From Rhizobiaceae bacterium (GTDB lineage Bacteria; Pseudomonadota; Alphaproteobacteria; Rhizobiales; Rhizobiaceae): DNA of 64,000 nt. The notes beneath the pieces were generated by a model. It had not been told where the DNA came from. It was given only the letters and a program-made list of their open reading frames with translations, and did not search any database. Made by a program: the position numbers and the translations under genes. This document shows, piece by piece, positions 28,181-36,612 of this stretch (position 1 is its first letter; every line of letters starts with the position of its first letter). The stretch covers positions 1,523,001 to 1,587,000 of the forward strand of contig JAILWO010000001.1 of NCBI GenBank assembly GCA_025698895.1, written 5' to 3'.

Positions 28181-28803
28181 CAAGCTCTAGCGTGTCCTCC
28201 CGCCATCTGCGCATGCCGCATGTGGAGCCGGGCATGGCCGTCGGCCTGTTCGGCGGATCCTTCAATCCGCCCCATGCCGGCCATGCTCTGGTGGCCGAGA
28301 TCGCGCTTCGCCGGCTCAACCTGCATCAGCTCTGGTGGATGGTGACGCCCGGCAATCCGCTCAAGAATGCCGGCGACCTCGCCCCGCTGGCAGATCGCGT
28401 CGCGGCGTCGCAGGCAATGGCCGAAGATCCTCGCATCAAGGTCACGGCCTTCGAGGCGACGCACAATGTGCGCTTCACGGCCGACACGCTGGCGCTGGTC
28501 AGGGCGCGCAATCCCGATGTCCGTTTCGTGTGGATCATGGGTGCGGACAGTCTGCGCGACTTCCATCGCTGGCAGCGCTGGCGCGAGATCGTCCGGCTGA
28601 TGCCGATCGCCGTGATTGACCGGCCCGGCGCGACCCTGTCCTACCTGTCGTCCAGGATGGCCAGGACCTTCGATCACGCCAGGGTCGACGAGGCCAATGC
28701 GCCGATCCTGGCGCGCATGGCGCCGCCCGCCTGGACCTTCATCCACGGCCCGCGCTCGTCGCTGTCGTCCACTCAGCTCCGCAACGTCGCGCGGACAGAT
28801 TGA
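28165..28803 (+). CDS. nadD: Nicotinate-nucleotide adenylyltransferase
   Basis: About 212 aa nucleotidyltransferase making deamido-NAD from nicotinate mononucleotide and ATP. The GLFGGSFNPPHAGH motif holds the HxGH site, WIMGADSLRDFHRW is the central signature, and SSTQLR is the ISSTxxR-type C-terminal motif. Start uncertain: ATG 28165 and ATG 28177 lie inside or at the end of the toxin gene, while ATG 28213 (MPHVEPGM) avoids overlap. The extra RHLRMPHVEPGM sequence looks conserved-like, so a longer start is preferred. Confidence 0.94.
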   Translation: MAARMTSSSVSSRHLRMPHVEPGMAVGLFGGSFNPPHAGHALVAEIALRRLNLHQLWWMVTPGNPLKNAGDLAPLADRVAASQAMAEDPRIKVTAFEATHNVRFTADTLALVRARNPDVRFVWIMGADSLRDFHRWQRWREIVRLMPIAVIDRPGATLSYLSSRMARTFDHARVDEANAPILARMAPPAWTFIHGPRSSLSSTQLRNVARTD

Positions 28804-28887
28804 GCCAGCCGTCCATTGTCGGCGGACCACCGCGCCGGGGTCGCTTTTCCGACATAGGTTTCGTGCGTCCGGACCGAATGTCGCCCG

Positions 28888-30180
28888 ATGAGCGAACCGG
28901 TGTCCGTCTTGCCCGACATGGACCGCCCCGCGCCGTCCACGGCCGTGGCGATCGCGGGCGTGATCGCGTCGATGGCACTGATCGCGGTCGGCAATGGGCT
29001 GATGTTTTCCTTCATTCCGGTGCGTCTCGACGCGGCCGGCCTGCCGCCGACCTGGGCCGGCGCGATCCTGACCGGGCTGTCGGCCGGTGGCGTGGTCGGA
29101 TGCCTCGCGACCGGACCGCTCGTGCAGCGCACCGGCCATGCGCGCGCCTTCATGATCTTCTCGGCGCTGATCGTCCTGTCGAACGCCGCGATCGGCGCGG
29201 TCGTCGATCCCGTGCTGTGGATCGCCGCCCGCGCGCTCTACGGTTTCGCGATCTGCGGCCTCTTCATCGTCGGCCAGAGCTGGCTCAACGACGCGGTCTC
29301 CAACGCCATACGCGGCCGGGTCATGGCCGCCTTCTACGTGGCCTATGTCATGGGGCTGGGGCTCGGATACTATCTTTTGCGCCATACCGACCTGTCCGGC
29401 GCGGCGGTGCCGCTGATCGGCATCGCGTTCTCTGCGTTGTCGATCCTGCCCGTGGGCATGACGCGCCTGCCGCAGCCGCCGCCGCCGGCGCGCGCCACGG
29501 TCTCGTTCGTACGCGCCTGGCGCATCACGCCCGTCGGCATCGTCGGCATGCTCGCCTCCGGTGGACTGTCGATGATGGTGGCCGGTTTCGCGCCGATCCA
29601 CGCGACCGCGATCGGCTACACGCCAACCCAGGTCTCGACGCTGCTGTCGGCCTTGCCGCTGGGAACGCTGCTTTTCCAGATCCCCTTCGGCTGGGCGTCG
29701 GACCGCACCGACCGGCGCTACGTGCTCATCCTGGCCTCGCTGCTGTCGGCGCTCGCCGGCATGGCCGCGATGGGGTTCGACGGCGCCGCCCTTGGCGTGG
29801 TCGTGGCGATCTATGTCGTGTGGAGCGGCACCAGCGAGTCGCTCTATTCGCTGGCCAATGCCCATGCCAACGACCGTGCCGAGAAGGATGACCTCGTCAT
29901 GCTGTCGTCGACCATGCTGTTTGCCTGGTCGCTGTCCGGCACGGTGTTTCCGGCCATCGGCACGGCGCTGACGGCGGCCTACGGCACGGGCTCCTTCATG
30001 GTCGTGGCGGTCGCCATCGGCCTTTCCTTCGCCGGTTTCGTCATCTGGCGCACGATACGGGCCGACCAGCCCACCGACGCGGAGAAGGGCGCCTTCCAGC
30101 CGCTTGCCGCCCAGGTGCCGCCGCCCGTGGAGCCGACGCCGGTTGACGAATCAACCGCGCCCGAAAGCGGCATGTCTTGA
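28888..30180 (+). CDS. MFS transporter
   Basis: 430 aa, twelve predicted membrane helices with a proline-rich cytoplasmic tail (QVPPPVEPTPVDE). The loop after helix 2 (TGPLVQRTGHARAF) and the loop after helix 8 (GWASDRTDRRYVL) carry the MFS motif A pattern. It resembles YcaD-type permeases; the substrate and direction are unknown. It stands between nadD and rsfS, which are adjacent in many relatives, so it may be a lineage-specific insertion. Confidence 0.9.
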   Translation: MSEPVSVLPDMDRPAPSTAVAIAGVIASMALIAVGNGLMFSFIPVRLDAAGLPPTWAGAILTGLSAGGVVGCLATGPLVQRTGHARAFMIFSALIVLSNAAIGAVVDPVLWIAARALYGFAICGLFIVGQSWLNDAVSNAIRGRVMAAFYVAYVMGLGLGYYLLRHTDLSGAAVPLIGIAFSALSILPVGMTRLPQPPPPARATVSFVRAWRITPVGIVGMLASGGLSMMVAGFAPIHATAIGYTPTQVSTLLSALPLGTLLFQIPFGWASDRTDRRYVLILASLLSALAGMAAMGFDGAALGVVVAIYVVWSGTSESLYSLANAHANDRAEKDDLVMLSSTMLFAWSLSGTVFPAIGTALTAAYGTGSFMVVAVAIGLSFAGFVIWRTIRADQPTDAEKGAFQPLAAQVPPPVEPTPVDESTAPESGMS

Positions 30181-30234
30181 AACTGTCAGGGTAGTCTGCC
30201 TATCTTTGCAATATCGGACAATCGGTCCGGTGAT

Positions 30235-30675
30235 TTGGTTGTTCTTGCCGCGAAAGGGAAAGCTCTGAGAACAGCAACTTTGAAGAAGGTGCATGCCGCG
30301 CCTTCGAACGCGGGACTGGCGGGCGTCGCTCGCTCTGCCGAGACCCTCGAAACCGTTCTGGCCAGTCTTGATGATTCGAAGGCCGAGAACGTTGTCTCCA
30401 TCGACATCAGCAGGAAATCCAGCATCGGCGATCACATGGTCGTCGCGTCGGGACGTTCGCACCGCCATGTCGCCGCGGTGGCCGAGCACCTGCTGACCGC
30501 GCTCAAACAGACCGGCGAAACCGGCCTGCGGGTGGAAGGTCTTCAGTCGGCGGACTGGGTTCTGATCGATGCCGGCGACGTCATCGTCCACATCTTCAGG
30601 CCGGAAGTCCGCGACTTCTACGCCATCGAGAAAATGTGGCAGGCACCCGACCTCGAGGACGAGACGCTGCATTAA
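30235..30675 (+). CDS. rsfS: Ribosomal silencing factor RsfS
   Basis: Up to 146 aa; the conserved part starts about residue 36 (TLETVLASLDDSKAENVVSID). DHMVVASGRSHRHVAAVAEHL and GLQSADWVLIDAGDVIVHIFRPEVRDFYAIEKMW are the family signatures. The protein blocks 50S-30S joining under starvation by binding L14. No ATG fits the N-terminus: TTG 30235 is the outermost start, with TTG 30280 or GTG 30289 as alternatives. It lies 35 bp before rlmH, the usual pairing. Confidence 0.93.
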   Translation: MVVLAAKGKALRTATLKKVHAAPSNAGLAGVARSAETLETVLASLDDSKAENVVSIDISRKSSIGDHMVVASGRSHRHVAAVAEHLLTALKQTGETGLRVEGLQSADWVLIDAGDVIVHIFRPEVRDFYAIEKMWQAPDLEDETLH

Positions 30676-30710
30676 GGCGCCGGCCCGCCCACCCACCGGC
30701 GGACGGTAGG

Positions 30711-31190
30711 ATGAAGATTGGAATTGTCGCGGTCGGCCGCCTCAAGGCCGGACCCGAAAGGGAACTTGCCGACCGCTATCTCGACCGGTTCTCGAAGGCG
30801 GGTTCCTCGCTCGGCCTCTCTTTCAGGGGCGTGATCGAGCTTGCTGAAAGCCGGGCGCGCACCGCGCAGGAGCGGCGGCGCGACGAGGCGGACAGGCTTC
30901 GGGGCGCCATGGCGGCCGACGCGACCACCATCCTCCTGGACGAAACCGGCAAGGCGCTGTCGTCAGCGCAGTTCTCGCAGCGACTTCAGGCGATGCGGGA
31001 CGGTGGCACGCGGGACCTGGATATCCTGATCGGGGGGCCGGATGGCTTCGACCGGGCGCTGCTCGACGGCGCCAATTCGATTTCCTTCGGCCGGATGACT
31101 TGGCCTCACCAGATAGTGCGTGTCATGCTGGCCGAGCAGCTTTATCGTGCCGCGACGATGCTTTCGGGGCATCCCTATCACCGCTCCTGA
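30711..31190 (+). CDS. rlmH: 23S rRNA pseudouridine-1915 N3-methyltransferase RlmH
   Basis: 159 aa SPOUT methyltransferase. Knot motifs LLDETGKALSSAQFS, LIGGPDGFD and the C-terminal ISFGRMTWPHQIVRVMLAEQ plus YRAATMLSGHPYHRS are diagnostic and complete. It methylates pseudouridine 1915 in helix 69 of the assembled 70S ribosome. The start at ATG 30711 gives the canonical N-terminus MKIGIVAVGRLKAGPE. Confidence 0.97.
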   Translation: MKIGIVAVGRLKAGPERELADRYLDRFSKAGSSLGLSFRGVIELAESRARTAQERRRDEADRLRGAMAADATTILLDETGKALSSAQFSQRLQAMRDGGTRDLDILIGGPDGFDRALLDGANSISFGRMTWPHQIVRVMLAEQLYRAATMLSGHPYHRS

Positions 31191-31274
31191 CCGTGTCCGG
31201 GGCGTCATCACGACGAGTTGACCCCACCTCCGGCCTTCTCTCGTCCACGGTTCGGCCGAACCTGATGGTTGATC

Positions 31275-31288
31275 CTTCGTTAACGAAG
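31275..31288. promoter_or_regulatory. Perfect 14-bp palindrome upstream of the envC-like gene
   Basis: CTTCGTTAACGAAG lies 42 bp before the envC-like ATG in an otherwise unremarkable 139-bp gap. Perfect symmetry and position suggest a dimeric regulator site. The core GTTAAC recalls one half of a CtrA-type site, but the second TTAA at the right spacing was not seen. Confidence 0.4.
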
Positions 31289-31329
31289 CGGACCTACCGT
31301 GGCCGCAACAGGATGCGTATCGTCCGGAC

Positions 31330-32625
31330 ATGCGATTCTTGACCGTCCTCATCGCGCTCATGCTGGCTGCTCTGGAGCCGGCGGGCATTGCGCGCGCCGT
31401 GGCGCAGACCGATGAAGCCGCGCTGTCGGAGCGGCGCGACCAATCGCGGGCCGAATATGAGCAGCTTCGCGCCCAGGCGGCGCTTTCCAAGGAGAGGCTG
31501 GTCGAACTGACGGCCGAGGTCGCCTCTATCCGCAAGGACAACGCCTCGCTCACGGCCGCGCTGATCCAGACGGCCAAGACCGAAAAGAAGCTTGCCGCCG
31601 ACATTGGCGAGATCGAGGTCCGGATCGGCAATCTGTCGGACGAGAGCGACGACATAAGGCTGTCGCTGGCCGAGCGCAGGGGCGTGCTCGCCGAAGTGCT
31701 TGGCGCGCTGCAGCGCATGGGGCTCGACCCGCCGCCGGCCGTGCTGGTCACGCCCGACGACGCGCTGGCCTCCGTGCGCAGCGCGATCCTGCTCGGTGCC
31801 GTGGTGCCCGATCTCAGGGACGAGACTCGCGCGCTGGTGTCCGATCTCGACAGGCTGCGCCATTTGACCGCATCGCTGGATGCCGAGCGCGGCAGGCTGG
31901 CCGGGACGGTGCGCGAGCAGGTGGCCGAAAAGAGCCGTCTGACCCTTCTTCTGGCCGAAAGGCGCAAGCTGCAGGAGGAATCGGAGGCGCAGCTCAAGGC
32001 GGAAGCCGAGCGCGCCGAGGTGCTGGCCCGTCAGGCCGAAAGCGTGCAGGATCTCATCGCCTCGCTCGAAGCCGACCTGGAGGAGGCGCGCAAGGCTAAG
32101 GAAGAGCGGCTGCGCCGCGAGGCCGAGGCTGCCGACCGGCCCGCGCCAGAAGCCAACCGCCTGTCCGCCGCCGTCCCGTTCGGCTCGTTGAAGGGGGAAC
32201 TGTCGCTGCCAGCCGAGGGCGGTTTCGTATCCCGCTACGGGGGAGAGGATGGTTTCGGCGGCACTTATCACGGGGACACGGTTGCGACACAATCGGGCGC
32301 CATCGTCACCGCGCCATCGGACGGGACCGTCCTTTATGCCGGCCCGTTCCGTTCTTACGGTCAACTCTTGATCCTGAACGCGGGCGACGGGTATCATGTG
32401 GTTCTGGCCGGTCTCGGACGTCTCGACGTCTCCCTTGGCCAGCCGGTGCTCGCGGGTGAACCGGTCGGCGCGATGGGAGAGGCAAGACTGGCGAGCGCGT
32501 CGGCCTCGCCTGCTGGAATGAGCGGTCCGGAACTCTACGTCGAGTTCCGTAAGGATGGAAAACCGGTCGATCCCTCACCGTGGTGGGCGGAGCGGAAGCC
32601 AGGAAGGACTGGACATGGTTCGTAA
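31330..32625 (+). CDS. EnvC-like murein hydrolase activator (degenerate M23 domain)
   Basis: 431 aa. Signal peptide to about residue 25, coiled coil from about 28 to 265 (dense Glu/Arg/Leu heptads), then a LytM/M23 domain (FGSLKGELSLPAEGG to the end). In that domain the zinc ligands are lost: TYHGDTVAT replaces the H-x3-D pattern and YHVVLAGL replaces HxH. EnvC/NlpD-type proteins with such loss activate amidases during daughter-cell separation instead of cutting peptidoglycan. Its stop overlaps ctpA by 11 bp, the usual rhizobial order. Confidence 0.9.
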   Translation: MRFLTVLIALMLAALEPAGIARAVAQTDEAALSERRDQSRAEYEQLRAQAALSKERLVELTAEVASIRKDNASLTAALIQTAKTEKKLAADIGEIEVRIGNLSDESDDIRLSLAERRGVLAEVLGALQRMGLDPPPAVLVTPDDALASVRSAILLGAVVPDLRDETRALVSDLDRLRHLTASLDAERGRLAGTVREQVAEKSRLTLLLAERRKLQEESEAQLKAEAERAEVLARQAESVQDLIASLEADLEEARKAKEERLRREAEAADRPAPEANRLSAAVPFGSLKGELSLPAEGGFVSRYGGEDGFGGTYHGDTVATQSGAIVTAPSDGTVLYAGPFRSYGQLLILNAGDGYHVVLAGLGRLDVSLGQPVLAGEPVGAMGEARLASASASPAGMSGPELYVEFRKDGKPVDPSPWWAERKPGRTGHGS

Positions 32626-33940
32626 ATTCTCGCTGCTGTTTGCCGGTGCGCTGATGGGCGCATCCGCCATGGCTTTGATCCACGGTTCGCCGGGTTCGTC
32701 GGCGAATGCGGCCGGATCGGAGACCTACAGGCAGCTGGCGATCTTCGGCGATATCTATGAGCGGGTTCGCGCGCAATATGTGACGCCGCCGGACGAGAAG
32801 GAACTTGTCGAGAGCGCCATCAACGGCATGCTGACTTCGCTCGACCCGCACTCCTCCTATCTCAATCCGGACGCGGCGAAGGACATGCGCGTCCAGACCA
32901 AGGGCGAGTTCGGCGGCCTCGGCATTGAGGTCACGATGGAAAACGAACTGGTCAAGGTCATCACGCCGATCGACGATACGCCAGCCGCCCGCGCCGGCGT
33001 CCTGGCCGGTGACCTCATCTCGCATATCGACGGCGAGGAGGTGCGCGGCATGACGCTGTCCGACGCCGTCGAGAAGATGCGCGGCCTGGTCAACACGCCG
33101 ATCGAGCTCACGCTGATCCGCGAAGGCGCGACGGGGCCGATCGAAGTCACCATCATCCGCGACATCATCAAGGTGCAGGCGGTGAAGTTCCGGGTCGAGG
33201 ACGACATCGGCTATCTCAAGATCACCTCCTTCACCGAGAAGACCTTTGACGATCTGCAGTCGGCCATCGACAAGATCGAGAAGGAGATCCCGGCCGACAA
33301 GCTCAAGGGTTATGTGCTCGACATGCGGCTCAATCCGGGCGGCCTGCTCGATCAGGCGGTGTCGGTGACCGATTCCTTCCTCGACCGGGGCGAGATCGTC
33401 TCGACCCGCGGCCGCGAGCAGAACGACGTGTCGCGCTTCGACGCCCGTGCCGGCGACATCACCGACGGCAAGCCGATGATCGTCCTGATCAATGGCGGTT
33501 CGGCGAGCGCCTCCGAGATCGTGGCGGGCGCCCTGCAGGACCACAAGCGGGCCACCGTGCTGGGCTCGCAGTCCTTCGGCAAGGGATCGGTGCAGACCAT
33601 CATCCCGCTCGGCGAGAACGGCGCGCTCAGGCTGACGACCGCGCTCTATTACACGCCGTCGGGCAAATCGATCCAGGGCAAGGGCATCACGCCCGACATC
33701 GAGGTCGCCCAACCGCTGCCTGATGAGCTCAAGGGGCAGAACCTGGCCCGCGGCGAATCCGCGCTTCGGGGCCATATTCGCGGCCCGCAGGAGGACGAGG
33801 AGGGATCAGGCTCGTCGGCTTACGTCCCGCCGGAGCCGGCGGACGACATCCAGCTCAACTACGCCTATGATCTTCTGCGCGGCGTGAAGACCGATCCGGC
33901 CTTCCCGCCCAATCCCGACAGGGCAATGGTCAACGACTGA
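32615..33940 (+). CDS. ctpA: C-terminal processing peptidase, S41 family
   Basis: 441 aa exported protease. N-terminal signal or anchor (RKFSLLFAGALMGASAMALI), PDZ domain (about 85-170, GEFGGLGIEVTMENELVKVI), then the S41 catalytic core. The dyad is Ser298 (middle Ser of SASASE) and Lys323 (SFGKGSVQ). It trims periplasmic or membrane proteins from their C-termini. ATG 32615 has AGGA upstream and gives the canonical MVRKFSLL start. A strong terminator follows 45 bp after the stop. Confidence 0.95.
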   Translation: MVRKFSLLFAGALMGASAMALIHGSPGSSANAAGSETYRQLAIFGDIYERVRAQYVTPPDEKELVESAINGMLTSLDPHSSYLNPDAAKDMRVQTKGEFGGLGIEVTMENELVKVITPIDDTPAARAGVLAGDLISHIDGEEVRGMTLSDAVEKMRGLVNTPIELTLIREGATGPIEVTIIRDIIKVQAVKFRVEDDIGYLKITSFTEKTFDDLQSAIDKIEKEIPADKLKGYVLDMRLNPGGLLDQAVSVTDSFLDRGEIVSTRGREQNDVSRFDARAGDITDGKPMIVLINGGSASASEIVAGALQDHKRATVLGSQSFGKGSVQTIIPLGENGALRLTTALYYTPSGKSIQGKGITPDIEVAQPLPDELKGQNLARGESALRGHIRGPQEDEEGSGSSAYVPPEPADDIQLNYAYDLLRGVKTDPAFPPNPDRAMVND

Positions 33941-33984
33941 CGCATGTCGCCCGGACGTTCCGGTGTCGGCGATAACCCATCCGC

Positions 33985-34013
33985 AACGCCCGGCCCTCTG
34001 GCCGGGCGTTTCG
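33985..34013 (+). terminator. Intrinsic terminator after ctpA
   Basis: A perfect 11-bp stem (AACGCCCGGCC / GGCCGGGCGTT) with a CTCT loop and a short T-rich tail (TTTCGATT), 45 bp after the ctpA stop. It closes the rsfS-rlmH-envC-ctpA unit. Confidence 0.75.
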
Positions 34014-34089
34014 ATTCGGGACTGGTTTCGGAAGGCTGTCTCGAAGACACTTCACCGGTGATTCGCCCCTTGCCGCAAAGGTCGCCTCG

Positions 34090-35259
34090 ATGAAGGAGAT
34101 CGACCGCCCCCTCGGCCTCGATCGGCCCGCCGCGCGACGCCTCGTCCGACCGGATGCGGCCGGCATCGCGACGCTTGCCTGCGCGCTGGCGGTCCTTGCC
34201 GTATCCACGGCGATCGCGTTTCGTGAGCGGCCCTTCCGCGCTCCGGCCGTGGTCGCGGTCGCCGAACCCGATGACACGTCCGGGGCCGGCCAGGCGGCCA
34301 GGACCGGAGGATCGGAGAAGACGGAACGGCGCGAACCCGGCTTCTCGCCCGGCGCCTCCATCACGCGGATCGACGGCACCACTCGGGACCCCTCCGCCGG
34401 CGGCAGCATCATCACGCTGCGCGACCCGACCGAAATCGGCCAGGACGAACGCGTCGCCCATCTGCCAGACCGGTCGCTGATCGAGGACGGGCCCGAAGGC
34501 CCGCTGCCGGTGCGCGCCGAGGACGGGCGTCGTCCTTTCGACGTCTATGCCCGGCCCTGGTCTGGCGCGCGCGGGGCCCGTGTGGCGATCGTCGTTGGCG
34601 GGCTCGGCCTATCGCAGACCGGCACGCAGGAGGCGATCCAGCGGCTTCCCGCCCAGGTGACGCTGGCCTTCGCCCCGCAAGGCAACAGCATCGACCGCTG
34701 GATGCAGGAGGCACGCCGCAAGGGTCACGAGATCGTCATGCAGGCGCCGATGGAGCCGTTCGACTATCCCTCGGTCGATCCCGGTCGCAACACACTCACC
34801 GTCGACGCCGACCCGGAGGAGAATATCGAACGTCTCAGATGGGCGCTGTCGCGCACCACCAACTATACCGGCGTCATGAACTATATGGGCGCGCGCTTCA
34901 TCGCCGATCGCGAGGCGATGGATGCCGTCATGGCCGAACTCGGCGATCGCGGCCTGATGTTCCTCGACGACGGCTCGACCGCGCGCAGCAAGGCGGGCGA
35001 ACTCGCGCGCGACCATCGCGTGCCCTTCGCGGCGGGCGATACGGCCATCGACGGCCGACGCGAGCGCGGCGCCATCCTTGAAAAGCTGGACGAACTCGAG
35101 CGCATTGCCCGCGCCAAAGGCTTCGCCATCGGCTGGGGCTCGGCCTTCGACGTGACGGTGGACGCCGTGTCCGACTGGGTTCGCGAAGCCCGCAAGCGTG
35201 GCGTGGAGATCGTGCCGGTCTCCGCGCTGGCCGACGATCCCGAGAAGGCGAGCAACTGA
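34090..35259 (+). CDS. Divergent polysaccharide deacetylase family protein (YibQ/DUF610)
   Basis: 389 aa. One N-terminal membrane helix (about 25-45), a Pro/Arg/Glu-rich linker, and a C-terminal DUF610 domain (about 160-385) with [38 protein letters not shown] and [11 protein letters not shown]. The family has the NodB-like barrel but lacks a clear catalytic set. Function in the envelope is unknown; linkage to envC-ctpA is conserved and suggests a peptidoglycan role. The stop overlaps rppH (TGATG). Confidence 0.9.
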   Translation: MKEIDRPLGLDRPAARRLVRPDAAGIATLACALAVLAVSTAIAFRERPFRAPAVVAVAEPDDTSGAGQAARTGGSEKTERREPGFSPGASITRIDGTTRDPSAGGSIITLRDPTEIGQDERVAHLPDRSLIEDGPEGPLPVRAEDGRRPFDVYARPWSGARGARVAIVVGGLGLSQTGTQEAIQRLPAQVTLAFAPQGNSIDRWMQEARRKGHEIVMQAPMEPFDYPSVDPGRNTLTVDADPEENIERLRWALSRTTNYTGVMNYMGARFIADREAMDAVMAELGDRGLMFLDDGSTARSKAGELARDHRVPFAAGDTAIDGRRERGAILEKLDELERIARAKGFAIGWGSAFDVTVDAVSDWVREARKRGVEIVPVSALADDPEKASN

Positions 35260-35780
35260 TGGCAAGACCTCCCGTCGATCCCGAAAGCCTGCCCTATCGC
35301 CGCTGCGTGGGCGTGATGGTGCTCAACGCCGAGGGACTGGTCTGGGTCGGCAGGCGCCTGCCGGATGACCGCAGCGAAATGATCGATGAAACCTATCTGT
35401 GGCAGATGCCGCAGGGCGGCATCGACAAGGGCGAGGAGCCGCTCGAAACAGCCAGGCGCGAACTCTACGAGGAAACCGGCATCGAAAGCGTCAAGCTTCT
35501 CGCCGAGGCGCCCGACTGGATCAGCTACGACCTGCCGGCCGACAAGGTCGGCGTGGCCTGGAAAGGGAAATATCGCGGCCAGACGCAGAAATGGTTCTGC
35601 TTCCGCTTTCACGGCGACGAGCGCGAGATCCGCATCAACCCGCCTCCGGGCGGCCACGAGGCCGAATTCGAGGATTGGGCCTGGCGTCCGATCGGCGACC
35701 TGCCGGGCCTGATCGTGCCGTTCAAGCGCCAGGTCTACGAACAGGTGGTGGCCGCTTTCCGCCATCTCACCGAGAACTGA
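35259..35780 (+). CDS. rppH: RNA pyrophosphohydrolase RppH (Nudix)
   Basis: 173 aa. The Nudix box is complete at residues 54-75: [19 protein letters not shown], then TGI, with Glu71 and Glu72 as metal ligands. The N-terminal [11 protein letters not shown] and C-terminal [12 protein letters not shown] match RppH/IalA proteins of Brucella and Bartonella. It removes pyrophosphate from 5'-triphosphorylated RNA and starts mRNA decay. The last 46 bp overlap an opposite-strand reading frame. Confidence 0.95.
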   Translation: MARPPVDPESLPYRRCVGVMVLNAEGLVWVGRRLPDDRSEMIDETYLWQMPQGGIDKGEEPLETARRELYEETGIESVKLLAEAPDWISYDLPADKVGVAWKGKYRGQTQKWFCFRFHGDEREIRINPPPGGHEAEFEDWAWRPIGDLPGLIVPFKRQVYEQVVAAFRHLTEN

Positions 35781-36256
35781 TACCATCCGCGACGATGATC
35801 GACCGGGCGCCGCGCGGTCAGGACGTCATGAGGTGTCGTTCGGCCCGGCCGTGAGACCGTCGGGGGTGAGGGCAAGCCGGCCAAGGCGCGGCGTCGCCCC
35901 CCTCCGTCTTGGGCTTCGCCCTCGCCACCTCCACCCGCCAAGCGGGGGGAGGATGAGCGCGCAGCGCAGCAGGACGGCAGGGCCTCGGCCAGCGCGTGCA
36001 AGCGCGCCGCAAGCAGCAGCGCGTCCTCCGGATCGTTTCCGGTCGTCCCGATGCCCGCGAAGGCCGGCTGCGGCATGCCCGTCGCCTCGGCGACGAACTC
36101 CGCCACCACGGCCTCGGCCCGCCGCAATATCCACAGAACGAAACAGCGGACCGGAAAGGACCGGTCAGCGGCGCGCTCCGCCAGCACGGCAAGCGCGACG
36201 AGGACGGCGATGATGCGCCGCAACCTCCCGTCCCATCTTGCCGTCTGCTCGTCCAT
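35735..36256 (-). CDS. Small membrane protein of unknown function with repeat-derived C-terminus
   Basis: 173 aa as it stands. Residues 1 to about 100 look like a real conserved rhizobial protein: one hydrophobic segment ([16 protein letters not shown]), then [22 protein letters not shown], helical to [16 protein letters not shown] stands 6 nt before the ATG at 36256. From about residue 105 on, the frame passes through a GC-rich palindromic repeat and then into the antisense of rppH, giving a Gly/Arg/Pro-rich tail. The original stop has probably been lost to the repeat insertion. Confidence 0.65.
   Translation of the reverse strand: MDEQTARWDGRLRRIIAVLVALAVLAERAADRSFPVRCFVLWILRRAEAVVAEFVAEATGMPQPAFAGIGTTGNDPEDALLLAARLHALAEALPSCCAARSSSPRLAGGGGEGEAQDGGGRRRALAGLPSPPTVSRPGRTTPHDVLTARRPVDHRRGWYQFSVRWRKAATTCS
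35857..35955. repeat. GC-rich palindromic intergenic repeat (rhizobial RIME-like), copy 1
   Basis: Contains the hairpin CCTCCACCCGC / GCGGGGGGAGG (35928-35952, one mismatch) and the tetraloop-like GGGCTTCGCCC (35911-35921). The wording (CTCATCCTCC...GGTGGCGAGGGCGAAGCCC on the minus strand) is that of palindromic elements scattered through rhizobial genomes. It lies inside the 3' part of the minus-strand small-protein gene. Confidence 0.7.
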
Positions 36257-36410
36257 CCCATGACCTCCGTTCACCGGCGGGCATTGTCCCACCGGTCGCG
36301 GGGGACGTGGATAGAACCGGCGAGATTCGTCGAAAACGCCGGTTCTGCTGGGGGCCGGCGCCGGAATTTGTTCACACCCCGCCGGACTGTGGGCTGGCGC
36401 ATATGGATTT

Positions 36411-36472
36411 TCCCCGCCCCTGGCCTGCCGGGACGAGCCGGGCGGCTCGCCCCGGCAGCCCAGGGGTGGGGG
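36411..36472. repeat. Very long imperfect palindrome (about 29-bp stem)
   Basis: The 62-bp stretch folds on itself around GAGCC-GGGC-GGCTC, with two mismatches and two G-T pairs in about 29 positions; the arms include CTGCCGGG / CCCGGCAG and CCCCTGG / CCAGGGG. It is much longer than a usual terminator and lies between two genes transcribed leftwards. It could be a palindromic repeat unit or a processing signal. Confidence 0.6.
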
Positions 36473-36558
36473 TATGGCCCTGCTTCATGACGACGGGCGG
36501 ACGGTCGGAGCCGTATTCATGATCCGCCGGACGGGAGGCGGCGAGGCCACACGCCACG

Positions 36559-36588
36559 AAAAAAGCCGCCGGGCTTGCGTCCGGCGGC
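36559..36588 (-). terminator. Intrinsic terminator of the BMP binding-protein gene
   Basis: On the minus strand an 8-bp stem (GCCGCCGG / CCGGCGGC, 8-nt loop) is followed by six T. It starts 25 bp after the stop of the BMP-family gene. Confidence 0.85.
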
Positions 36589-36612
36589 CTGACCTTGCGG
36601 TGCTGCCCTTGA

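Larger units (their letters stand above)
36257..36612. other. 356-bp gene-free region holding two hairpins and a terminator
   Basis: No coding sequence is supported here. It holds a 10-bp-stem hairpin at 36313-36346 (AGAACCGGCG / CGCCGGTTCT, 14-nt loop), a very long palindrome at 36411-36472, and the terminator of the BMP gene at 36559-36588. The promoter of the small-protein gene would also lie in this stretch, but no clear boxes were recognised. Confidence 0.6.
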
